Source of the DNA: CAYRML01 sp964425485
GTDB taxonomy: Bacteria; Bacillota; Dehalobacteriia; UBA4068
Assembly: GCA_964425485.1 (NCBI GenBank)
Contig: CAYRML010000036.1
Span: forward strand, 1 to 14,944
Reading direction: 5' to 3'
DNA: 14,944 nt
Part shown: in pieces, positions 8,122-14,853 of the stretch
Position numbering within the stretch: position 1 is the first letter of the stretch
How the letters are laid out: each line of letters starts with the position of its first letter
The notes under the pieces: model-generated
Database searches by the model: none
The model's input: only the letters and a program-made list of their open reading frames with translations
What the model was told of the DNA's origin: nothing
Position numbers and translations under genes: made by a program

Positions 8122-8162
8122 ATACAAAATACTTTTGGCTTTTAAAAAAGTAATAGATGATA

Positions 8163-8249
8163 CTGAGCAGGCGATGAACAGCACAAAGTTCATGGTGCCG
8201 GGCCGCATGCATAGGCGGCAGCAGATGCGATTGCACATTTGTGGGACAG
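8163..8249 (+). promoter_or_regulatory. NiCo (czcD-motif) transition-metal riboswitch aptamer
   Basis: The leader closely matches the four-way-junction NiCo riboswitch as I remember its consensus. CTGAGCAGGC opens the core (8163-8172). P2 is ATGAAC/GTTCAT (8174-8179, 8188-8193). The conserved GCCGGG precedes P3, GCCGC/GCGGC, followed by AGCAG. P4 is CAGATG/CATTTG (from 8222, closing at 8241), followed by the conserved GTGGGACAG (8241-8249). P1 is short here. This class senses Co2+ and Ni2+ and has been reported to respond to Fe2+. It usually controls CDF exporters or P-type ATPases, as the downstream gene does here. Metal binding should hold the P4 3' strand and GGGACAG in the aptamer and so prevent the terminator that reuses them. 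Confidence 0.92.
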
Positions 8250-8277
8250 GAAAACTGCCCTGTAGATGTGCTTTTTT
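8233..8277 (+). terminator. Riboswitch-controlled intrinsic terminator (NiCo expression platform)
   Basis: GCACATTTGTGGG (8233-8245) pairs with CCCTGTAGATGTGC-type sequence (8259-8271) with several G-U pairs. Three more pairs (CAG/CTG) close a 5-nt loop, and six T follow (8272-8277). The 5' arm is the P4 3' strand plus the conserved GGGACAG of the aptamer, so the two folds exclude each other. The logic is metal-on antitermination of the pump gene. Confidence 0.88.
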
Positions 8278-8298
8278 ATAATATTGGGCAGATAAAGA

Positions 8299-8328
8299 CA
8301 TAATATTTTAGGGCCAAAAAACATTATG
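8299..8328 (+). other. Small hairpin abutting the ribosome binding site of the first ATPase
   Basis: CATAAT (8299-8304) pairs with ATTATG (8323-8328), then TTTT with AAAA after one mismatch. The 3' end touches GGAGG (8328-8332). It is AT-rich and weak, so it may only tune translation or be chance. Confidence 0.25.
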
Positions 8329-8339
8329 GAGGTTGCTTT

Positions 8340-10877
8340 ATGATGCCACAGCAGGCCAAAATCCAAGATTCCCCCCATATGTATGGATTGACCACAGAAG
8401 AAGCCCAAGCAAGACAACAGCAATATGGTAAAAATGAACTGATAGCCCAAAAAAGGCAAAACTTTTTCCAGAAAGTTTTGCAGATAATTTTTGAGCCTAT
8501 GTTTCTTTTGCTATTGGTGGCTGCTGTTATCTATTTTATTTTGGGTGAGCCACGTGATGGTCTTGTCATGCTTGTTTTTGTCATTGTTATTATCAGTATT
8601 GATGTCATCCAGCAATGGAAAACTGATAAAACTTTACATGCCTTAAAAGATCTCTCGGCACCGCAGATCACTGTTGTTCGTGATGGAGAGGAGCAAGTCA
8701 TTGCCAGCGCTGACTTGGTCCCTGGTGATCTGATGTTGATTGCCGAAGGTGTTAAGATCCCTGCCGATGGCAAAATCATAAAATGTAGTGATTTATGTGT
8801 AGACGAATCTTCACTCAGCGGCGAGGCGGAGGGGGTGTGGAAAGCTCCTATTGCCGAGGCGAAGGCCGATACTGACTATTGGCGCAAGGACTATTGCTAT
8901 GCGGGTACTTTGGTGATTCAAGGGCTGGCCTATGTGGAAGTGGACAAAATCGGCGCGGCTACGGAATACGGTAAAATCGGCGTCGGTATAGCGGCGGCTC
9001 CCGCCATCAGCACACCATTGCAAAAACAGACCGGCCAGCTGGTGAAGTTTTGCGCCGGTATTGCCGCCGTGCTCTTTGCCTTGGTCGGGGTGGTAACCTA
9101 TCTTAATATTCCAGAGCAAATGTTGGAAGAACGCATCATCAGTAGTATTTTATCCGGCATAACACTAGCCATGGCCATGATACCGGAAGAATTGCCTGTT
9201 ATACTCACGGTTTTTCTTTCTCTGGGAGCCTGGCGCTTGGCCAAGAAGCAATCTTTGGTGCGTCATATGCCGGCCGTAGAAACTCTGGGTGCGGTTTCTG
9301 TACTGTGTGTGGATAAAACCGGCACCATAACCATGAACTGCATGACGGTGCAGGATACCTATGCGGTGGCTGGAAATGAGTCTCATTTATGTGAGATCAT
9401 GGGTTTGGGCTGCGAAATCGAGGCCTATGATCCAATGGAAAAGGCCATGATCGAGCATTGCCAAAGTTTAGGGATAAGCAAAGAGCATTTATTCGGCGGC
9501 CATCTGATTACCGAATATGCTTTTACCAATGAGCTGAAAATGATGGGCCATGTTTGGCGTCATGAAGGGCAGATCATAATTGCGGCCAAAGGTTCGCCGG
9601 AGAAGATATTGACTTTATGCCAATTATCTCAGACGGAAGAGCATAAAGTGCGGCAAAAAATGCAAGAGATGTCAGAGTCCGGCTTGCGAGTCATTGCCGT
9701 GGGCCAAATGCATGTGGCTGCAGAGAGCCAGATACCGGCAGCTCTAACTGATTGCAAGCTGACTTTATGCGGTTTGGTGGGTTTGGCCGACCCCCCGCGA
9801 GCCTCTGTTAAAGATGATATTGCCATCTGCACGGCTGCCGGTATCCGGGTGGTTATGATCACTGGCGATAATGGCATGACGGCTAGTAGCATCGCCAGAC
9901 AAGTCGGTATACCACATAGTGATCAAATCCTCAGTGGCGAGCAGCTGGATAAGATGACAGATGAAGAGCTGCGGCAACAGGTGCAGGAGGTGAGTATTTT
10001 TGCCCGGGTAATACCGGAGCATAAAATGCGCATTGTCAAAGCCCTGAAGGATAATGGTGAAGTAGTGGCCATGACCGGCGACGGGGTCAATGATGCTACG
10101 GCCTTAAAATATGCCGATATCGGTATTGCTATGGGGCTGCGTGGCTCCGAGGTTTCGCGCGAGGCGGCCGACCTGATTCTTTTGGACGATAATTTTTCTA
10201 CTATTGTAGACACCGTCAAAGATGGCCGCCGTATATATGATAATATACGTAAGGCGGTGGGCTATGTTTTTGTTATTCATATACCCATTGCCCTGGCTTG
10301 TTTATTGGCACCACTTTTGCATATTGATCCGGCTTTTTTACTGCTGTTGCCCTTGCATGTAGTTTTGCTGGAGCTGGTGATAGATCCTACTTGTTCCATC
10401 GTGCTGGAAAGACAGCCGGCCGAGCCGGATATTATGAGGCGTCCACCACGCGGCCAAAAGGAAAGACTTCTCACCTGGCCAATATTGAGCAAAAGCATAA
10501 TCCAGGGCCTAGTAATTTTTGCCGCATCTTTTGGTATCTATCTGATTACGTTGGGGCAGGATGCTCAAAGCGCTGCTTTGGCTCGCAGTTTGGGTTTAGC
10601 CGTGATTATTTTTGCCAATCTTTTTTTAGTGCAGGTTAATAGCTCCGACAAAGATTTTTTTCTCTATTCTCTGCGCCGATTACTTAAAGACCGAGTGATG
10701 TGGATAGTAGATATCGGCATGATAGCTGGTCTTTTGGCTATCCTGTATACGCCATTGGCTCATTCATTAAAATTGATGGCTCCAGACATTGGGCAATTGT
10801 TTTTGGCCCTAGGATTGGCTGCGGCATCTGTTTTGTGGTATGAGATAATCAAGGCTCTTAAAAGGCATAAAGGTTAA
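8340..10877 (+). CDS. P2-type cation ATPase, probable Fe2+/Co2+/Ni2+ efflux pump under NiCo riboswitch control
   Basis: ATG 8340 follows GGAGG (8328-8332) at 7 nt; a second ATG is the next codon. The 845-aa protein is a full P-type ATPase. It has an N-terminal cation-ATPase domain, an actuator motif SGEA at 160-163 (usually TGES; the catalytic Glu is kept), the M4 motif PEELP (282-286), phosphorylation motif DKTGT (D325), TGD (508-510) and the hinge TGDGVNDA (579-586, followed by Thr where Pro is usual). About ten membrane helices are expected, and there is no N-terminal metal-binding domain or CPx motif, so this is not a P1B pump. By eye against SERCA, N768 in M5 becomes His647 (VFVIHIPIA), E771 becomes Ile, and the M6 NLVTD becomes E678-LVI-D682. 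With E283 in M4 this gives a His/Glu/Asp site that suits a transition metal. ATP-driven export from the cytoplasm is inferred from this and from the riboswitch. Confidence 0.93.
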   Translation: MMPQQAKIQDSPHMYGLTTEEAQARQQQYGKNELIAQKRQNFFQKVLQIIFEPMFLLLLVAAVIYFILGEPRDGLVMLVFVIVIISIDVIQQWKTDKTLHALKDLSAPQITVVRDGEEQVIASADLVPGDLMLIAEGVKIPADGKIIKCSDLCVDESSLSGEAEGVWKAPIAEAKADTDYWRKDYCYAGTLVIQGLAYVEVDKIGAATEYGKIGVGIAAAPAISTPLQKQTGQLVKFCAGIAAVLFALVGVVTYLNIPEQMLEERIISSILSGITLAMAMIPEELPVILTVFLSLGAWRLAKKQSLVRHMPAVETLGAVSVLCVDKTGTITMNCMTVQDTYAVAGNESHLCEIMGLGCEIEAYDPMEKAMIEHCQSLGISKEHLFGGHLITEYAFTNELKMMGHVWRHEGQIIIAAKGSPEKILTLCQLSQTEEHKVRQKMQEMSESGLRVIAVGQMHVAAESQIPAALTDCKLTLCGLVGLADPPRASVKDDIAICTAAGIRVVMITGDNGMTASSIARQVGIPHSDQILSGEQLDKMTDEELRQQVQEVSIFARVIPEHKMRIVKALKDNGEVVAMTGDGVNDATALKYADIGIAMGLRGSEVSREAADLILLDDNFSTIVDTVKDGRRIYDNIRKAVGYVFVIHIPIALACLLAPLLHIDPAFLLLLPLHVVLLELVIDPTCSIVLERQPAEPDIMRRPPRGQKERLLTWPILSKSIIQGLVIFAASFGIYLITLGQDAQSAALARSLGLAVIIFANLFLVQVNSSDKDFFLYSLRRLLKDRVMWIVDIGMIAGLLAILYTPLAHSLKLMAPDIGQLFLALGLAAASVLWYEIIKALKRHKG

Positions 10878-10899
10878 TAATTTATGTTATTTTTTATAA

Positions 10900-10928
10900 T
10901 TGACTAAAGGTATAATATGTAGTAATAT
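10900..10928 (+). promoter_or_regulatory. Possible promoter of the cysteine-synthase-like gene
   Basis: TTGACT (10900-10905) is followed after 17 nt by TAATAT (10923-10928), a 4 of 6 match to the -10. A better TATAAT at 10911-10916 lies between them but has no -35 at the right distance. The 159-nt gap 10878-11036 is AT-rich. I see no T-box or known riboswitch in it and no convincing terminator for the upstream ATPase gene. Confidence 0.4.
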
Positions 10929-11036
10929 TAGGAATGGCAACGAAAAAGGTTTGTTTTTGCGGGATTTAATCCTACTAAAATATTATAGAAAATTTATATA
11001 GGAATTATTTTATAGCTGTTTAAGGAGGAGTTTTTC

Positions 11037-11963
11037 TTGATTTACGATAGTATACTGGATGCCATCGGTCATACGCCGGTTATAAGGCTTAATCGTCTAA
11101 CCGGGTCGGATGATGCAGAGGTTTTGGTCAAATACGAGGGTGTAAATATCGGTGGGTCTATCAAGACTCGTACAGCATATAATATGATATTGGGGGCGGA
11201 AAAAAGAGGTATTATTGGTCCTGATACTATTATCGTAGAGCCAACCAGCGGCAATCAAGGCATAGGGCTGGCTTTGGTTGGTGCTGTCAAAGGGTATAAA
11301 GTAGTTATTATTATGCCCGATTCCGTCAGTGCGGAGCGGCGCAAACTGATTCAGCAATATGGTGCGGAAGTCATAGAGATCCCCGATCAAGGCAATATTG
11401 GGGAATGTATCGAAAAATGTTTACAGACGGCTCTTAAGATGGCCAAAGAAAACCCCAAGGTCTATATACAGCAACAATTCTGCAATCCGGACAACCCCCG
11501 TGTGCATAAATTCCATACAGGTTTAGAAATTTTGGAACAGGTGGCCGGTCCCATAGACGGTTTTTGTTCCGGTGTAGGCACTGGCGGCACCATTTCCGGT
11601 ATAGGAGAAGTCCTGAAGGCGCTCTATCCTGATATTTTGATTTGGGCTGTAGAGCCTGAACATGCGGCTATTCTTGCCGGCGGTAATATTGGCACCCATT
11701 TGCAAATGGGTATTGGCGATGGCCTTATCCCGGATAATCTCAATACTAATATCTATTCGAAAATTTCTTTGGTCACAGATGAAGAAGCTTTGGAAACAGC
11801 TCGCCGTCTGGCCAGGGAGGAAGGCATACTCTGCGGCATTTCCAGTGGCTCTAATGTGGCCGTAGCCTTAAAAATGGCCAAAAAACTGGGCCGGGGCAAG
11901 AGAGTGATCACTATTTTGCCTGATACCGGTGAAAGATATTTTAGCACTCCATTATTTGATTAA
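11037..11963 (+). CDS. PLP-dependent cysteine synthase family protein (O-acetylserine sulfhydrylase-like)
   Basis: It uses a TTG start (11037), 8 nt after AAGGAGG (11022-11028), and no better start is nearby. The 308-aa length is normal for CysK/CysM. PLP-lysine K43 sits in GGSIKTR; the asparagine loop is TSGNQG (70-75), the phosphate-binding loop GVGTGGT (179-185) and the pyridine-N serine S272 lies in SSGS. The C terminus (GERYFSTPLFD) is very CysK-like. Two positions differ from textbook enzymes: the Asp after the PLP-Lys (VKDR) is Thr44, and the Thr after TSGN is Gln74, which contacts the substrate carboxylate in CysK. The reaction is probably beta-replacement on an activated serine to make cysteine, but the acceptor or donor may differ. 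It sits between two metal pumps with a separate likely promoter. A link to metal or Fe-S stress is plausible but only inferred. Confidence 0.85.
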   Translation: MIYDSILDAIGHTPVIRLNRLTGSDDAEVLVKYEGVNIGGSIKTRTAYNMILGAEKRGIIGPDTIIVEPTSGNQGIGLALVGAVKGYKVVIIMPDSVSAERRKLIQQYGAEVIEIPDQGNIGECIEKCLQTALKMAKENPKVYIQQQFCNPDNPRVHKFHTGLEILEQVAGPIDGFCSGVGTGGTISGIGEVLKALYPDILIWAVEPEHAAILAGGNIGTHLQMGIGDGLIPDNLNTNIYSKISLVTDEEALETARRLAREEGILCGISSGSNVAVALKMAKKLGRGKRVITILPDTGERYFSTPLFD

Positions 11964-11965
11964 TA

Positions 11966-11994
11966 TTGACAAAAAATGGTGGGCGATGTATTAT
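11966..11994 (+). promoter_or_regulatory. Promoter of the yybP-ykoY riboswitch and second P-type ATPase
   Basis: A perfect TTGACA (11966-11971) begins 3 nt after the cysteine-synthase-like stop codon, followed after 17 nt by TATTAT (11989-11994, 5 of 6). Transcription would begin near 12001, about 20 nt before the riboswitch. A second TTGACA at 12000-12005 lacks a good -10 and would cut into the aptamer. Confidence 0.8.
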
Positions 11995-12020
11995 AATAAT
12001 TGACAAATCCATAAACGAGC

Positions 12021-12114
12021 TATTAAAAGGGAGTAGTTTTAACATATAACCAACAATCTCGATTACATGATAATCTGGTTATATGTGCCAGTTGTGGTTA
12101 CAAGACTTTTAATA
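12021..12114 (+). promoter_or_regulatory. yybP-ykoY (Mn2+) riboswitch aptamer
   Basis: P1 is a perfect 9-bp helix, TATTAAAAG (12021-12029) with CTTTTAATA (12106-12114). The 5' strand runs into the conserved loop GGGAGTAG (12029-12036) and the 3' strand is preceded by ACAAGAC (12101-12106), both hallmarks of yybP-ykoY as I recall the consensus. CTGG/CCAG (12075-12078, 12088-12091) and AACCAAC with GTTGTGGTT (12048-12054, 12091-12099) supply internal helices. This class binds Mn2+ and controls Mn exporters and P-type ATPases such as YoaB or pneumococcal MgtA. The exact inner fold is uncertain because an alternative 11-bp hairpin is available (see findings). Confidence 0.82.
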
Positions 12115-12147
12115 TGATCAACAAGGGTCATATTAAAAGTCTTTTTT
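12102..12147 (+). terminator. Riboswitch-controlled intrinsic terminator (Mn expression platform)
   Basis: A perfect 16-bp stem (12102-12117 with 12128-12143) and a 10-nt loop are followed by a T run (12142-12147). Its 5' arm contains the whole P1 3' strand and the GAC of the aptamer, so P1 formation (metal bound) and termination are mutually exclusive. High Mn2+ should turn the downstream pump on. Confidence 0.93.
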
Positions 12148-12175
12148 GTTATAATAACAAAAAAGGAGTCCAAGT

Positions 12176-14809
12176 ATGGAGAAATTCTTTAATCAGACAA
12201 AAGATGAAGTAATGCGGCATTTGCAGGTGGATGTGGAAGGGCTTAACGATGAGCAGGTGGCAAAAAACATGTCCACTTTTGGTCCTAATGCTTTGCAGGA
12301 AGCCAAAAAAGAGACAGTTTTTCAGGTCTTTTTTAAACAATTTAAAGATCTGTTGGTAGCTATCCTAATCGTGGCAGCCATCATCTCTTTGATCTCCCAC
12401 AGTGGGGAGAGCACTATTGTTATTTTTGCCGTTATTATACTTAATGCCGTTTTGGGTACGGTGCAGCATTTTAAAGCCGAAAAATCTTTGGATAGTTTGA
12501 AGGCTCTTTCTTCCCCCTTGACCAAAGTGATCCGCAATAATCAGAAACTGGAGATTGCCTCTAACCAGGTGGTGCCTGGTGATATAATAATGCTGGAGGC
12601 CGGGGATTTAGTGGTGGCAGATGGCCGTATCATCGAGAATTTTTCGCTCCAGGTTAATGAAAGCTCGCTGACAGGGGAATCGGAAGGTGTTTATAAGATT
12701 GATGAAGTCATTGAAGAGGAGGAATTACCTTTAGGCGACCAGAAAAACATGGTTTTTTCCGGTTCTTTAGTTACTTATGGTCGGGCTATGATGGTGGTCA
12801 CAGCTACAGGTATGCATACAGAGCTGGGTAAAATCGCCTCTTTGATGAATCAAACGCAGCAAAAGAAGACGCCTTTACAGATCAGCCTTGATAATTTTAG
12901 CAAAAAGCTGGCTCTGATCATTATCATAATCTGTATTATTGTTTTTGCTTTAAGCATTTATAGGGACATGCCTGTTATCGATGCCATGATGTTTGCCGTG
13001 GCCTTAGCTGTTGCCGCCATACCGGAGGCTTTAGGTTCCATAGTTACTATCGTGCTGGCTTTAGGTACACAGAAAATGGCCCAGCAAAATGCTATTATTA
13101 AGGAATTGAAAGCTGTGGAAAGCCTGGGTGCTGTCTCTGTAATCTGTTCCGATAAGACAGGTACGCTGACTCAAAACAAGATGACAACCCAGAAAGTCTT
13201 CGTAGCCGGGCAAGTTATTGATGGCGAGCAGTTAGACTTAAACAATGCCGCTCATCGCCGTCTTATGGAGACAGCAGTGCTGACAAATGATGCTGTGGCC
13301 GATAATGGGCAGGAAATAGGTGATCCGACGGAAGTTGCTTTGGTAAATTTAGGGCGCAGACTGGGGCTGAACGAGGTAGAACAACGTGAGGCCCATATTC
13401 GCTATGGAGAATTGGCCTTTGATTCTCAGCGCAAATTAATGAGCACATTGCATAAGCTGCAAGACAACCCTATTATGCTGACTAAAGGCGCATTGGATAT
13501 GCTGCTACCACTCTGCGATGGCTTGATGACTGAGAAAGGCTCAAGGCCCATGCGAATGGAGGACAGGGAGCAGATACTGGCAACCAATGAGGAATTATCT
13601 AAACAAGGCTTGCGAGTGCTGGCCTTTGTTTATAAAAATATGGATAATTTACGGGAATTGGAATTGTCCGACGAAAAGGATTATGTTTTTGTCGGCCTAA
13701 TTTCTATGATTGATCCGCCGCGCCCAGAATCTATCCAGGCTGTGGCTGATGCTAAAACTGCCGGTATTCGTACTATTATGATCACGGGCGATCATAAGAT
13801 CACAGCGGCGGCCATCGCCCGCCAGATCGGCATTTTCAATGATGATGATATGGCCATTGAAGGCATAGAATTGGATAAGCTCTCCGATGGCCAATTGGAT
13901 GAGCTTTTGTCAAAAATTTCCGTCTATGCCCGTGTTTCGCCGGAGCATAAGATACGCATCGTTGATGCTTGGCAGCGACGTGGCAATATCGTTTCCATGA
14001 CCGGCGACGGGGTCAATGATGCGCCGGCCTTAAAGAGGGCGGATATCGGTGTGGCTATGGGGATTACCGGCACGGAAGTTTCTAAAGATGCTTCGGCTAT
14101 GGTTCTGTCCGATGACAATTTTGCTACTATAGTTAAGGCTGTTACCAATGGCCGCAATATCTATACCTGCATAAAAAACTCCATTCAATTCCTCTTGTCC
14201 GGCAATACATCGGGCATTTTGGTTGTGCTATATGCTTCTTTGGCGGCGCTGCCGGTGCCTTTTGCCGCCGTGCATCTTTTGTTTATCAATCTCATTACCG
14301 ACAGCTTACCGGCTATTGCTATCGGCATGGAACCTGCGGCCGGCCATTTGCTCCAGCAAAAACCGCGCAATCCTAAAGAGCCTATATTAACCAAGCCCTT
14401 CCTCAAACGAATATTAACCCAAGGGGCTCTGATCGGGGCTTTTACTTTGGCTGCCTTTTATATCGGATTGGATCAATCCGATACTATGCTGGCCAGCACC
14501 ATGGCCTTTGCTACTTTAACTTTGGCCAGGCTTTTCCATGGCTTCAATTGCCGCAGCGAAAAATCAATTGCCCGTGTGGGCCTAAAATCTAATATGGCTT
14601 GTGTCTATGCCTTTATTTTAGGATTTTTGCTGCTGCATGCCGTGTTGTTCATACCTGTTTTGCAGAATCTGTTTTTGGTGGCGCCGCTTTCCCTGCACAA
14701 TCTCTATATTATCTATATCCTGGCCTTCATGCCCACGCTGATTATTCAGATTTACAAGGTCATAAAAGAGGCGCTGGAAAAGAGCAAAGATGTTACCATC
14801 AATATTTGA
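12176..14809 (+). CDS. P2-type (PMCA/LMCA1-like) ATPase, probable Mn2+ (or Ca2+) efflux pump under Mn riboswitch control
   Basis: ATG 12176 lies 7 nt after AAGGAG (12163-12168). The 877-aa protein has all the P-type landmarks: TGES (166-169), M4 IPEALGS with E284, DKTGT (D326), TGD (537-539) and TGDGVNDAPA (from 609). The M5 segment FLLSGNTSG keeps N677, but the SERCA E771 position is Gly680. M6 FINLITDSLPA keeps N705, T708 and D709. This is the single-ion site pattern of LMCA1-type Ca2+ ATPases, and the family includes the Mn exporters MgtA (pneumococcus) and YoaB (lactococcus). Because an Mn2+-type riboswitch precedes it, Mn2+ export is the most likely job; Ca2+ transport remains possible. 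It is clearly a paralogue of the upstream ATPase but with a different ion site. It is followed directly by a strong terminator, so it is monocistronic. Confidence 0.94.
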   Translation: MEKFFNQTKDEVMRHLQVDVEGLNDEQVAKNMSTFGPNALQEAKKETVFQVFFKQFKDLLVAILIVAAIISLISHSGESTIVIFAVIILNAVLGTVQHFKAEKSLDSLKALSSPLTKVIRNNQKLEIASNQVVPGDIIMLEAGDLVVADGRIIENFSLQVNESSLTGESEGVYKIDEVIEEEELPLGDQKNMVFSGSLVTYGRAMMVVTATGMHTELGKIASLMNQTQQKKTPLQISLDNFSKKLALIIIIICIIVFALSIYRDMPVIDAMMFAVALAVAAIPEALGSIVTIVLALGTQKMAQQNAIIKELKAVESLGAVSVICSDKTGTLTQNKMTTQKVFVAGQVIDGEQLDLNNAAHRRLMETAVLTNDAVADNGQEIGDPTEVALVNLGRRLGLNEVEQREAHIRYGELAFDSQRKLMSTLHKLQDNPIMLTKGALDMLLPLCDGLMTEKGSRPMRMEDREQILATNEELSKQGLRVLAFVYKNMDNLRELELSDEKDYVFVGLISMIDPPRPESIQAVADAKTAGIRTIMITGDHKITAAAIARQIGIFNDDDMAIEGIELDKLSDGQLDELLSKISVYARVSPEHKIRIVDAWQRRGNIVSMTGDGVNDAPALKRADIGVAMGITGTEVSKDASAMVLSDDNFATIVKAVTNGRNIYTCIKNSIQFLLSGNTSGILVVLYASLAALPVPFAAVHLLFINLITDSLPAIAIGMEPAAGHLLQQKPRNPKEPILTKPFLKRILTQGALIGAFTLAAFYIGLDQSDTMLASTMAFATLTLARLFHGFNCRSEKSIARVGLKSNMACVYAFILGFLLLHAVLFIPVLQNLFLVAPLSLHNLYIIYILAFMPTLIIQIYKVIKEALEKSKDVTINI

Positions 14810-14817
14810 TCGGGATT

Positions 14818-14853
14818 AAAAAAATCCGGACAGCATGCTGTCCGGATTTTTTT
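14818..14853 (+). terminator. Rho-independent terminator after the second ATPase
   Basis: A 36-nt perfect palindrome has 18-nt arms (A7 then TCCGGACAGCA, mirrored and ending in T7). It begins 8 nt after the stop codon. The A-run upstream and T-run downstream mean it can terminate transcription from both sides, which is useful if a convergent gene lies beyond the window. Confidence 0.95.

Noticed and set aside
8163..8277. M-box (Mg2+) or yybP-ykoY riboswitch as the identity of the first leader
   Set aside because: The M-box and GGGGAGUAG motifs are absent, while the NiCo-specific GAGCAGGC, GCCGGG and GUGGGACAG segments are all present.
8086..8301. Short open frames on both strands across the 8086-8301 leader
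   Set aside because: They cover the promoter, riboswitch and terminator, whose RNA structure explains the conserved sequence; no ribosome binding site is present.
10878..11036. T-box or cysteine-linked riboswitch upstream of the cysteine synthase gene
   Set aside because: The 159-nt gap is too short and AT-rich; no T-box sequence or antiterminator/terminator pair was found.
12000..12028. Second TTGACA promoter inside the 5' part of the Mn leader
   Set aside because: No acceptable -10 at 16-18 nt spacing, and transcription from it would miss the aptamer 5' strand.
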